A stretch of 24,493 nucleotides of DNA from Bacillota bacterium (GTDB taxonomy: Bacteria; Nitrospirota_A; Leptospirillia; Leptospirillales; JAMCRA01): assembly GCA_023380285.1 (NCBI GenBank), contig JAMCRA010000023.1:1-24493 (forward strand), written 5' to 3'. Each line of letters begins with the position of its first letter. Within the stretch, counting starts at the first letter, position 1. This document shows positions 17,773 through 24,493 of this stretch, piece by piece. Position numbers and translations under genes: made by a program. The notes under the pieces are model-generated. The model was not told the origin of the DNA, ran no database searches, and was given only the letters and a program-made list of their open reading frames with translations.

Positions 17773-18603
17773 TCACCTCATCCCCCGGGTGTCGGGCGAG
17801 ACCGGTGATTCAAGCATCCGGCGGGAAAAAGAAGGGTCGTCGGCCTCCCTGTCGATCCAGAATTCAGGATGATGGCCGTTTTCAAACGAAAGGGTCAAAA
17901 GTTTCTGAACCGGACAATCTTTCATCTCGACCAGGATTTCCTGCAGGATATCCCTCTTTTTCCGTCCCGGGGCAAGAAAAACAATCTGTTGGGCATGCGC
18001 AAGAAGACGGTAGCCGAGGGAGATTCTGGGAAGACGATCTCCCTTCCGGGAGACAGGCAGCACGAGACGACGATGTTCATCGGACGGGTCCGACCCCGGA
18101 AAAAGACTGGCCGTATGACCATCTTCGCCGACACCGAGGAATGCCCAGTCAAAGGAAGGAACGTGCAGCCCCGTCGTCTTGAACCGGTCGAGCAGCAAAT
18201 GTTCATAACGGAGGGCTTCCTCTTCCAAAGAGGGAGATTCCCCCCGAATCCGTTCGAAGGACGAATCCGGAAATGCTCCTCCGGAAAAAAGGGTCTCCCG
18301 GATCATCCGGCTGTTGCTCTGTGGATCATCCGGGGCCACCATCCGTTCGTCTCCGGGCACGAAGAAGATTTTTTCAAGCTGCGCCTTCGGCCATTCGGAA
18401 AAGAGAGCTCCGGCTTCCTTGTAGAGGAGACGGGGGGAACCCCCTCCCGCCAGGATCACAGATGCATGCCCCTGGGCCAGGACCCGCTCCCGGATCCGGG
18501 CAACAAAAAGAGCGGCACCTTCCCGGGCCAATGCCAACTCATCCGGGAAAACCCGGAGGCGCGGAAGAGACGGATTCAAATGTTCTTCAGCACGGGACAT
18601 CAT
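17773..18603 (-). CDS. pgl: 6-phosphogluconolactonase
   Basis: Pgl hydrolyses 6-phosphoglucono-lactone, the product of Zwf, to 6-phosphogluconate. The SugarP-isomerase-like family motifs are present: AGGGSPR at about 52-58, PGDER at 83-87 and GVGEDGHTASLFP at 157-169, the last being the hallmark of the lactonase (DevB) group rather than glucosamine-6-phosphate deaminase. Length 276 residues is slightly above the usual 230-260, with a short N-terminal extension and a C-terminal tail (PVSPDTRGMR). The first of two consecutive ATG codons has GGAAGGG 6 bases upstream. It follows glk by 140 bp and precedes tkt by 36 bp. Confidence 0.95.
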   Translation of the reverse strand: MMSRAEEHLNPSLPRLRVFPDELALAREGAALFVARIRERVLAQGHASVILAGGGSPRLLYKEAGALFSEWPKAQLEKIFFVPGDERMVAPDDPQSNSRMIRETLFSGGAFPDSSFERIRGESPSLEEEALRYEHLLLDRFKTTGLHVPSFDWAFLGVGEDGHTASLFPGSDPSDEHRRLVLPVSRKGDRLPRISLGYRLLAHAQQIVFLAPGRKKRDILQEILVEMKDCPVQKLLTLSFENGHHPEFWIDREADDPSFSRRMLESPVSPDTRGMR

Positions 18604-18743
18604 TCAACACCCTTCCAAGAATTCAGAGAGCAGCGCGGGCATGCTGCCGGCCAACACGCTTTTGGAAGCTTCTCTTCTTTTTTCCCCTCATCTTTGCCTG
18701 ATTGGCCAGTCACTTTCAAGCCGCTCCCAAAAGGGGGGCCTCT

Positions 18744-19778
18744 TTAAACTGGCATTCTCAGCATCGCCTCATACGCCGCCCCCCACAGAGGGGTCTCTTC
18801 CTGAAGAAGCACTCCCACAGGAATCGTATCGAGGAGTTCCCGGTAGCGTCCTTTCTGGGCCATGCGTTCAAGGAAAGACGATTCTTTCAAAAAGGTCAGG
18901 ATCTTGACCGGAATTCCTCCCCCCAGAAACACCCCTCCGGTCGCAAGAGCCTTGAGAGCCATGTTCCCCGCTTCCTGGGCAAGAATCTCGACAAACAATC
19001 CGAGCGTGGGGGGGGAACAGGGATCGGTCCCATCCAAAGCCGCCTGGGTAATATGTTCGGGAAGGTGTTCTTCGGGAATTCCCCTGTCGAGAAGTGTCGG
19101 AGCCGGAAATCCTTGCGAGACGAAGCGGTAGATATTGAGAAGTCCGGGACCGGACAAAAGGCGTTCAGAGCTCACGTGATCAAATTGCGTCCACAAAAAC
19201 TGCAGAAGCCTCACCTGCTCGGGGTTGAAGGGAGCCCAGTCGGTATGTCCCCCTTCGGACGGCCAGGGACGCAGGCTTCCGTGATCCTCTTCCAGCAGGG
19301 CTTCTCCCAAACCGGTCCCCGGTGCCACCAGAACCGCATTGCCTCTTTTGTCGGAACCTTCTGCCCGAAGCCAGTGAACCCCCCCGGAACTCCGGACGAC
19401 GTTGATCCCCCATCCCATGGCCACCAGGTCGTTGACCAAATGAACCGTCCCCTGTTTCCATCCAAAATTTTTTTCGAGAACCTCTCCTTCAATGACCCAG
19501 GGAAGATTGGTCGTTTGACAACGGTTTTCCAGAACCGGCCCCGCAACACCAAAGGTCGCCCAAATCGGATATCCGTTCAGGATGGAGCGATTTTTTTTCA
19601 GAAAGGTCTCGACGATCGGAATCAGGCCCGAAAACTCCTGGCTCGGATAGCGTTCGGAAACGCGCGCTTGCGGGAGACTCCTGGAGTGTATCGATTTTTG
19701 AAGGTCTTCTGGAGAGAAGAGACCCAGTGCTGTTTTTGTCCCGCCGATATCGCCGGCCAGAATCCAGCCATCGCTCAT
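18744..19778 (-). CDS. glk: Glucokinase (E. coli Glk type)
   Basis: Glk phosphorylates glucose with ATP to glucose-6-phosphate in the cytoplasm. The N-terminal phosphate loop LAGDIGGTKTALG begins at residue 7, NDLVAMGWG holds the catalytic Asp region, APGTGLGEALL is the second ATP-binding motif and SEGGHTDWAP is the typical Glk-family segment (not ROK, whose CxCGxxGC zinc motif is missing). I chose the ATG at 19778, preceded by GGGAGGAG, giving 344 residues; the open frame continues 40 codons upstream without any resemblance to the family. First gene of the sugar-phosphate cluster, separated from pgl by 140 bp that hold only imperfect inverted repeats. Free glucose in a presumed autotroph probably comes from glycogen or trehalose turnover (inference). 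Confidence 0.94.
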   Translation of the reverse strand: MSDGWILAGDIGGTKTALGLFSPEDLQKSIHSRSLPQARVSERYPSQEFSGLIPIVETFLKKNRSILNGYPIWATFGVAGPVLENRCQTTNLPWVIEGEVLEKNFGWKQGTVHLVNDLVAMGWGINVVRSSGGVHWLRAEGSDKRGNAVLVAPGTGLGEALLEEDHGSLRPWPSEGGHTDWAPFNPEQVRLLQFLWTQFDHVSSERLLSGPGLLNIYRFVSQGFPAPTLLDRGIPEEHLPEHITQAALDGTDPCSPPTLGLFVEILAQEAGNMALKALATGGVFLGGGIPVKILTFLKESSFLERMAQKGRYRELLDTIPVGVLLQEETPLWGAAYEAMLRMPV

Positions 19779-20329
19779 GTCCGCTCCTCCCGCGAGGCAA
19801 GACGATTGAAATTTATCCCGCCTTCCAATGAGTCCGATCGTAAAAGGGACAAAAGGGTCTTTCCGGAAAACCATCGACGGGAACTGACGCACATGCACGG
19901 CCCTATCCGGCCATTTTTCCGAATTCGGACGAGCCGCCGCACGGGATCTCTTGTTTGGAGGGGAGCCCGGAAAATCCCTTTTTGATTTCGCCCTCTTCCA
20001 ATGTAGGCCATTTTTACGGGGTTGGAAAGACCGACCGGAGAGTCGGAGAAAAGCCCTGAAAAAAGGAGATTATGTCTCCAGGAGGTTCAGGATTGGGCTC
20101 TTTCAGCACGGGAAGAGAAAAGGAAGTGTCCACACAAAAGAAAAGGCATCTCCCAAATTCAGAAATAGGTGCTCAGGGTTTCTCCCGCATCAGCCGTTTT
20201 GAAGAGCAACCCCGGGAGGGAAATCTGCCTATAACCAATCAGGTCATGACCCGATCGTAACACATTTGCTTCCCCGATCCGGTCATGACCCTGATGGAAT
20301 GGTTTCAAAAAACAATTTGAGGGGCACAC
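19779..20329. other. 550-bp non-coding region upstream of glk
   Basis: No frame on either strand gives a convincing protein: the short plus-strand frames here (for example 19951-20202) are Arg/Ser-rich and lack ribosome sites. The stretch contains the paired palindrome at 20238-20295, a small CCGAC/GTCGG hairpin near 20033-20048, and two copies of CCGATCGTAA (19834-19843 and 20251-20260). It probably includes the leader and promoter of glk and the end of the upstream lipoprotein transcript, but I cannot place a convincing -35/-10 pair. Confidence 0.6.
20238..20295. repeat. Paired palindrome GGTCATGACC forming a large dyad
   Basis: The perfect 10-bp palindrome GGTCATGACC occurs twice, at 20242-20251 and 20281-20290. 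The flanks extend the match in inverted orientation (ATCA..CGATCG at 20238-20257 versus CGATCC..CTGAT at 20275-20295), so the whole can also fold as one hairpin of about 18 pairs with one bulge, one mismatch and a 17-base loop. No T-tract follows on either strand. It lies 35 bp past the lipoprotein stop and about 460 bp before glk: either two operator sites for a dimeric regulator or an RNA 3'-end hairpin. Confidence 0.65.
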
Positions 20330-20887
20330 TCACTCTTCCGACAGACGTTTTTCGATTTCGACATCCACAAGATTTCTGGCAAATTCGGACAGCGTGTCGT
20401 GGCAAACCCAGAAACAGGAATCCACCTTGCTCACGGCCCCCGCCCAAACGGTACGGCCCGTGCGGGTGGAAATCATTTTCCAGGTGAAACCGACGATAGG
20501 CTCGGTCGACAGACCGGAACGATATTCATATTCCGTCACATTTCCGAAAAGGACGGCATCGATATGCTGCCGTGCCAGAGGTTCCAGAATATTTTCAGGA
20601 AGTGTTCCGGACTCCGCCATTTTCGCCAGTTCTTTCGTTGTGCCGGTGTCAGAAGAGCTCAGATACATCGCCCGATGCACCGTGATGGATGAGACAAACA
20701 AAGCAGAAATGGCTTTTCCGGCGTTTGGCGTGGACGTGAGGTTTTTAAACGGCAATAAAAGAACAAACAGATGGTCGATCGGGTCCGAATTCTCGGATCG
20801 GACGGTCGAACACCCTGCCTGAAAAAACGTTCCACACACCAAAAGAACAGCCATCAGAGTTTTCCAAGGGGAGGATTTCGAAATCAC
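20330..20887 (-). CDS. CsgG/LpoB-like lipoprotein, putative
   Basis: A 185-residue exported protein. The signal sequence ends FFQAGC, so Cys26 is the likely lipidation site (the -3 Gln is unusual). The mature part begins with LFVLLLPFKNLTS followed by a helix and then IDAVLFGNVTEYEYR, the two beta strands that characterise CsgG, LpoB and TolB-N-like periplasmic lipoproteins; GNA1162-type proteins are another possibility. The start is GTG with AAAGGA 8 bases upstream. It is 15 bp downstream of the TPR/beta-barrel gene and probably shares its transcript, so it may be an accessory of that outer-membrane protein. Two cysteines in VDSCFWVCHD near residue 155 could pair. The specific function is unknown. 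Confidence 0.68.
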   Translation of the reverse strand: MISKSSPWKTLMAVLLVCGTFFQAGCSTVRSENSDPIDHLFVLLLPFKNLTSTPNAGKAISALFVSSITVHRAMYLSSSDTGTTKELAKMAESGTLPENILEPLARQHIDAVLFGNVTEYEYRSGLSTEPIVGFTWKMISTRTGRTVWAGAVSKVDSCFWVCHDTLSEFARNLVDVEIEKRLSEE

Positions 20888-20902
20888 AGGGTTTATCCTT
20901 TC

Positions 20903-22393
20903 TCAGAATAAAAAGTTTAGTCCCAGCATCAATTCTTCCGAAGGTCCCGAATAAAGCGTTGATTCTTCAAAATACAGGGCGTTTCCATACAGCGACCAGT
21001 GAAGGGAAACAGGGTAACGTATTCCCAGAGAGCCTTCCCCTGAGGCGATGTGGTTGTAAAAGTCGTCATAACCTCCGATTTGGCCGCTCAGCAAGAGACC
21101 GTTGTCATATTGCTTCATCGCGTTCAGTGCAACCAGGAGGTATTGCTGACGCATGATTTCCGGGACAAGCCCTGCGGTCTGGGGTGAACTCGCCATGATT
21201 GTCCAGTCATCGTACCCAACCAGGACATCCAGCTCCGGATCCGAGGTCAGCTGATAGTCCAGAAACCCGAAAGCGTTGTGCAAATTCCCGTAAGGGAGGC
21301 TTCCATCGTCAAGCGTGTACTCGTAATACCAGTAGTTCAAGCCCATCGATAGACGATTCGTAAGTTGCAGGCTGCCGGAGACAGTGACTCCGCTCTCCAG
21401 ACCGTTCAGCTGGATCGCCTGACCAAAATCTCCCCAGATCATGTTGTTGACACCCTGAACATCCACCGTCAAAATTCCGGGATTATAAAATAAGTGCGCA
21501 TACAGGCCTGCACGTTCTAAAGAGTTGTCCCCAGCATCGACCTGCAAATCCGCATGCTCGCCGAACCGAGTGTCAATTCCGGCATACGTCCAGCTGTTCA
21601 AACCATTCCCTTGTCCGGAAACAAATCCCATATACTCGGTCCGCCCGGCGAGAAAGCGGAGACCTCCGGCCATCGGAGACTCAAACTGTGCATCTCCTAC
21701 AAAAGCAGCTCCTCCGGAGTAATTGATACCCAAAGCGGAGATATTCAGGTTCCAGCGGGGCAAAGAGGCGGTCAGAAACTGGTCGGGACGAAAAGGGGAC
21801 TGGATCTCTCCCAGAGAAAAAAGATGCTGATCCATGATAGGAATATTGGCATCATAACCCGTCGGAAAATAGGTCTTGACCAGATCTTTCTGAAGGACTG
21901 TGTTCTCCGGATGAGTTTTCTGAAAATGCAAGAGAAGGACTCTGGCCTTTCTGAGGTGCCCTTGCTGGATAAGAATCTCGGCCTCCAGAATTCCAAGGTC
22001 GATATTTTCCGGAGCAATTTTTCGCCCTTTCTCCACTGTTAAATACCCCCTTCGCAGAAAATGAGCCTTTTTCTCGATATAGGCCAGAAGGTAAATTGCA
22101 TTCAGGTCCTCAGGGTATGCTTTCTGGAACCGGCGGGCCAGATGATAGGCTTCCGGATATCGGCGGGCCCGGATCAATTGTTCGATTTTTTCCTGTTCCA
22201 GATTCTTGTTCATTGCAGGAGATGCCGGGTCCAGATTCGCCGGATGCGTCTGGCCTGGAGGCAAGAAAGAGGGATCTTGGGCAAAAGCAAGAACGGGAAA
22301 GAAAAAAAAAGAGAGGACCATCACAAAAACATGCTTTTCCCGTCTACCATGAAAACGGGTTCGGAAAAAGCGAAAAACAATTTGCTTCCTCAT
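20903..22393 (-). CDS. TPR plus beta-barrel outer-membrane protein
   Basis: A 496-residue exported protein. After a long basic n-region the signal sequence ends LAFA|Q (cleavage after about residue 38). Residues about 60-170 are helical with TPR-like periodicity (AYHLARRFQKAYPEDLNAIY, ARVLLLHFQKTHPENTVLQK). From about residue 200 the pattern changes to alternating beta strands rich in Tyr, Gly and Asn, and the protein ends in Phe (LMLGLNFLF), the signal used by the outer-membrane assembly machinery. This plan resembles PgaA, PelB and BcsC, which export polysaccharides, but no synthase gene is in the window, so that role is inference. I chose the ATG at 22393 (AGGAG 10 bases upstream) over a TTG at 22414. 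Confidence 0.75.
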   Translation of the reverse strand: MRKQIVFRFFRTRFHGRREKHVFVMVLSFFFFPVLAFAQDPSFLPPGQTHPANLDPASPAMNKNLEQEKIEQLIRARRYPEAYHLARRFQKAYPEDLNAIYLLAYIEKKAHFLRRGYLTVEKGRKIAPENIDLGILEAEILIQQGHLRKARVLLLHFQKTHPENTVLQKDLVKTYFPTGYDANIPIMDQHLFSLGEIQSPFRPDQFLTASLPRWNLNISALGINYSGGAAFVGDAQFESPMAGGLRFLAGRTEYMGFVSGQGNGLNSWTYAGIDTRFGEHADLQVDAGDNSLERAGLYAHLFYNPGILTVDVQGVNNMIWGDFGQAIQLNGLESGVTVSGSLQLTNRLSMGLNYWYYEYTLDDGSLPYGNLHNAFGFLDYQLTSDPELDVLVGYDDWTIMASSPQTAGLVPEIMRQQYLLVALNAMKQYDNGLLLSGQIGGYDDFYNHIASGEGSLGIRYPVSLHWSLYGNALYFEESTLYSGPSEELMLGLNFLF

Positions 22394-22496
22394 GAAGTTC
22401 ACATCTCCTGACAAGCGGTTAAAACAAGAATGGACACCGCCGGCAAGCTGTATTTTCGTTTTCCGTTGTCGGGCCAGGGAATGGACATGATCACAC

Positions 22497-22523
22497 CATC
22501 AGGAGGGGGAACCCCTCCTGATG
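22497..22523 (-). terminator. Strong hairpin after the duplicated-domain gene
   Basis: CATCAGGAGGGG (22497-22508) and CCCCTCCTGATG (22512-22523) form a perfect 12-bp stem with a 3-base loop, extendable by CACACC/GGTGTG across a small bulge. It begins 17 bp after the stop of the gene ending at 22541. There is no U-tract on either strand, so termination is uncertain; an mRNA-end stabiliser or attenuator before the TPR/barrel gene is the alternative. Confidence 0.5.
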
Positions 22524-22540
22524 ATCGGTGTGCGAAAAAG

Positions 22541-23983
22541 TTATTTCTTGTCCACCGGATGGTGCACGACGGGATGGACAACCGGACGGGCTCCGGCACG
22601 GAGGGAGTGGCTTGCTCCGGATTGAAGATCAAGTGCTGCCAGAACATGGGTATTGGCTGAAGCACTTGTTGTGGAGACCGATTTAGACAAGTCTGCCTTG
22701 TAAGCTGCCTCATCTTTGGCAATCGTCGAAACCAGCGCCTTTCGAGCAGAAACGTCTTTCTTGATATCGGATCTCAGGAGTGTTGTGATATCTTTCTGCT
22801 CCTTTGCCAGGTCCGTCATCGCATTTTTAACGCTGGCGATGGCTGCCTTGTCCTCTGATACAGCAGCGGTGTTCCCGGATTTCAGGCCGGAGTCCATATC
22901 GGCCACAAGCCTTTTAAGCATGTCGCGCATCGCGTCGCTCTTTCTTAATGAGCGCTGAAGGGCCAACCTGTATTTCAGGATATGGATTTCAAGGCCCATC
23001 GAATCTTTCTGATCCGCAGCGATGATTTTTTTCAATGCAGACGCAGCAGCGCTGCTGGAAGCCACTGTTGTCACCGATGACGAACCGCTCGAAGCCGTCT
23101 TCGCAGGTGAAGAAGCAGAAGACGACGAACTGGACGAAGCGCTACTGGACGGGTTTCCGCTGACAGAGGGTGAGGGCGAAGACGCAGTATTGCCCGACTT
23201 TGTTGTCGTGCTTGTCCCCGTGCTGCTTGCCACCCTCGTTCCGACTGCATTGGAAGAGGTCGACGCGGTAGATGACGGGCTTGTGCTGGCAGACGATGAA
23301 GATGAAGTCGATGTCGTGCTCGGCTTCGTTGCTGCACTTGTTCCCGTGCTGCTTGCCGTCTTCGTTCCGGTTGAAGTGGAACTGGTTGGAGCGGTGCTCG
23401 AAGATGCTGCAGAGGAAGTCTTGGATGAAGATGCAGTAGCTTTGGCCAGATCGGTCTTATAGGTCTTTTCGTCCAGAGCGATTGTCTTTACCAACGCTTT
23501 CCGTTTGGCGACATCTTTTTTAATATCAGAACGAAGAAGCGTGACAATATCTTTTTGCTCTTTTTTCAGATCTGCCAGCGCCGACTGAATGGATTTCAAG
23601 GCTGCCTTGTCGGCGGCAACAGCCGCACTGTTTCCGGATTTTTCCTCTGCCCGGATGTCTGCCTCGATCTTCCGGAGCATGTCGCGCATTCTGTCTTCTT
23701 TATTCAGATCGCGTTGAAGAGTGAGACGATATTTCAAAATATCGATTCGCAGACTTGTCGATTCATTTTCGTCCGCCGTCATGGTCTTGCTCAATGAAGC
23801 CAGTGTCGTGCTCGAAGTTGTTGAACTGGCACCTGAGGTGCTTGAAGCAGTCGGTGTGGCAGTGCTCGTTCCGGTTGCCGAAAAAGCGATAGCATTTCCG
23901 GACACAAGAAGTCCCACGAAAACTGCAGCCATTCCCACGCGTCCAATCGCCATCGAAATGGTCTTTCCAGGCCCTTTTTGCAT
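22541..23983 (-). CDS. Secreted Ser/Thr/Ala-rich protein with a duplicated ~110-residue helical domain
   Basis: A 480-residue protein I do not recognise. A signal sequence (hydrophobic residues 17-33, probable cleavage after AIA) leads to a Ser/Thr spacer (35-65). Two charged helical domains follow, residues 71-180 and 324-433, matching without gaps at a constant offset of 253; I count 69 identities in 110 positions. Best kept are ILKYRL.LQR, MRDML, KEQKDI.TLLRSDIKKDV and RKALV.TIA..E. Between them lies a ~135-residue linker of Ser, Thr, Ala and Gly, and the end is RPVVHPVVHHPVDKK. No membrane anchor, sortase motif or lipobox is seen. ATG with AAAGGAG 8 bases upstream. A flexible two-headed periplasmic or surface protein, perhaps glycosylated, is my inference. 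The gene stands alone between a hairpin and a 380-bp leader. Confidence 0.8.
   Translation of the reverse strand: MQKGPGKTISMAIGRVGMAAVFVGLLVSGNAIAFSATGTSTATPTASSTSGASSTTSSTTLASLSKTMTADENESTSLRIDILKYRLTLQRDLNKEDRMRDMLRKIEADIRAEEKSGNSAAVAADKAALKSIQSALADLKKEQKDIVTLLRSDIKKDVAKRKALVKTIALDEKTYKTDLAKATASSSKTSSAASSSTAPTSSTSTGTKTASSTGTSAATKPSTTSTSSSSSASTSPSSTASTSSNAVGTRVASSTGTSTTTKSGNTASSPSPSVSGNPSSSASSSSSSSASSPAKTASSGSSSVTTVASSSAAASALKKIIAADQKDSMGLEIHILKYRLALQRSLRKSDAMRDMLKRLVADMDSGLKSGNTAAVSEDKAAIASVKNAMTDLAKEQKDITTLLRSDIKKDVSARKALVSTIAKDEAAYKADLSKSVSTTSASANTHVLAALDLQSGASHSLRAGARPVVHPVVHHPVDKK
22685..23773 (-). repeat. Intragenic duplication (domain copies at 23444-23773 and 22685-23014)
   Basis: The coding DNA for the two helical domains is repeated with a 759-bp offset. 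Separately, the linker contains a 126-bp offset repeat (copies starting at 23211 and 23337) that encodes ASSTGTS..TK twice. The first points to an old domain duplication, the second to more recent expansion of the low-complexity linker. Confidence 0.8.
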
Positions 23984-24363
23984 TGTTCGAACTCCTTTGA
24001 TGAAAGTGATAGTTATTCCGGATCTTCACCACGCTTTCTTGTTCAAGGAGAAACTCCCTGAAAAGCTAATCCGTAGCGCTGTTTCCAGCGTGCCTATACC
24101 TTACAGCAACAATTCAGGCCGTTTCTGTACTCCGCATCAAGGAAAACTGGCTCCCCCATTACAGGATTCGTTGACCCGGGTCACACCATCGATCTTCCAA
24201 AAAAACATAAATCCAATACAAAAAACATTTTTTTAAATACACGACAAAACTCTGCCAAACCGGAGGACTATCAGGAATATTTTCATGAGGGCGGGGAGAT
24301 CGCGGAGAATAGAGAGAGTCTAGAGTCGTATGCTTGCGGAGACGAGGCGAAACCGTGTCCGTG
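23984..24363. other. 380-bp non-coding region upstream of the duplicated-domain gene
   Basis: I see no gene here; the frames present are Arg- and Pro-rich and lack ribosome sites. The region holds a 12-bp perfect palindrome (24172-24183) and a strikingly AT-rich block (about 24197-24242) with phased A and T runs against a GC-richer background, which could be an UP-element or a bent-DNA site. No good -35/-10 pair is evident. Confidence 0.5.
24172..24183. promoter_or_regulatory. 12-bp palindrome TGACCCGGGTCA
   Basis: A perfect palindrome about 190 bp upstream of the start of the duplicated-domain gene and just downstream of the AT-rich block in the direction of transcription. It shares the half-site TGACC with the two GGTCATGACC palindromes upstream of glk, though in the opposite arrangement. 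A regulator site is possible; chance is not excluded. Confidence 0.35.
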
Positions 24364-24493
24364 TCAGGGAATCGGTGAAATTCGGGAAACAACCTCGAGG
24401 CAATCTTCCAGAATCGAAGACAATCGTTCGGGACGGAGGCCCAGGTAGTCCAGGGAATGCAGCAGAACCGGTTCCACAAACAGGTAGTCCCCA
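24364..24493 (-). CDS. C-terminal end of an unrecognised gene (partial)
   Basis: The minus strand is open from the right edge to a TGA at 24366-24364, giving 42 residues (GDYLFVEPVLLHSLDYLGLR, then PERLSSILEDCLEVVSRISP and IP). The composition (Leu, Glu, Val, few Arg/Ser runs) looks like real protein, unlike the two other frames here. The 5' part lies outside the window. I do not recognise the family. Same orientation as the next gene, but 380 bp away, so probably a separate transcript. Confidence 0.45.
   Translation of the reverse strand, partial: GDYLFVEPVLLHSLDYLGLRPERLSSILEDCLEVVSRISPIP

Noticed and set aside
18604..18743. Inverted repeat just after glk (AGGCCCCCC / GGGAGCGGCT) as a terminator
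   Set aside because: Pairing is interrupted by mismatches and no T-tract follows; pgl downstream lacks a clear promoter, so read-through is more likely.
18702..19985. 427-codon plus-strand open frame opposite glk
   Set aside because: Antisense to glucokinase over most of its length; composition of a reversed coding strand and no recognisable domain.
20033..20048. CCGAC/GTCGG hairpin in the glk upstream region as an intrinsic terminator
   Set aside because: Only 5 bp of stem and a broken T-run (TCTTT); too weak to call and not near a gene end.
23022..23462. Acidic, Val/Leu-rich 146-codon plus-strand frame
   Set aside because: It is the reverse of the Ser/Thr/Ala codons of the linker, which automatically yields Glu/Asp/Val/Leu; the minus-strand frame has a signal peptide and ribosome site.
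24159..24479. 106-codon minus-strand frame at the right edge
   Set aside because: Rich in Trp, Cys, Arg and Pro with no ribosome site; the overlapping frame ending at 24364 has a more protein-like composition.

Overview
The window looks like a chromosomal segment of a Gram-negative, mid-GC bacterium. The combination of a fused transaldolase/phosphoglucose isomerase, an iron-sulfur DUF512 protein, many outer-envelope lipoproteins and a trigger factor with a histidine-rich tail would fit a Leptospirillum-like member of the Nitrospirota. That assignment rests on gene content recalled from family knowledge and has not been tested by a search. Coding is dense and almost entirely on the minus strand; only one convincing gene (3933-4586) is on the plus strand. 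I found no rRNA, tRNA, CRISPR array, insertion sequence or prophage gene.

Right part (20330-24493), envelope block. Reading leftward (the direction of transcription) there is the end of an unrecognised gene at the right edge, then a secreted Ser/Thr/Ala-rich protein built of two copies of a ~110-residue helical domain, then a TPR plus beta-barrel outer-membrane protein, then a CsgG/LpoB-like lipoprotein. The last two are 15 bp apart and are probably one transcript. None of the three has a certain function, and this is the least explained part of the window.

Middle part (8127-19778), sugar-phosphate operon. The order is glk, pgl, tkt, tal-pgi fusion, zwf, LPP20-like lipoprotein, FAD monooxygenase. 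It covers glucose phosphorylation, the first two steps of the oxidative pentose phosphate pathway, and the non-oxidative sugar shuffle. A 6-phosphogluconate dehydrogenase gene is not visible. A 550-bp non-coding stretch upstream of glk carries a paired palindrome that may be an operator or an RNA hairpin.

Left part (584-8086). tig-clpP-clpX form a protein quality-control operon behind a probable promoter with a perfect -10 hexamer. A lone membrane-anchored protein on the plus strand ends tail-to-tail with clpX, the two stop codons overlapping. Beyond it a TolB-like/TPR lipoprotein, pgsA, a DUF512 radical-SAM-type protein and ispE form a tightly packed operon whose cistrons touch or overlap (TAGTG, GTGA). 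It combines envelope phospholipid synthesis and isoprenoid precursor synthesis. ispE runs off the left edge.
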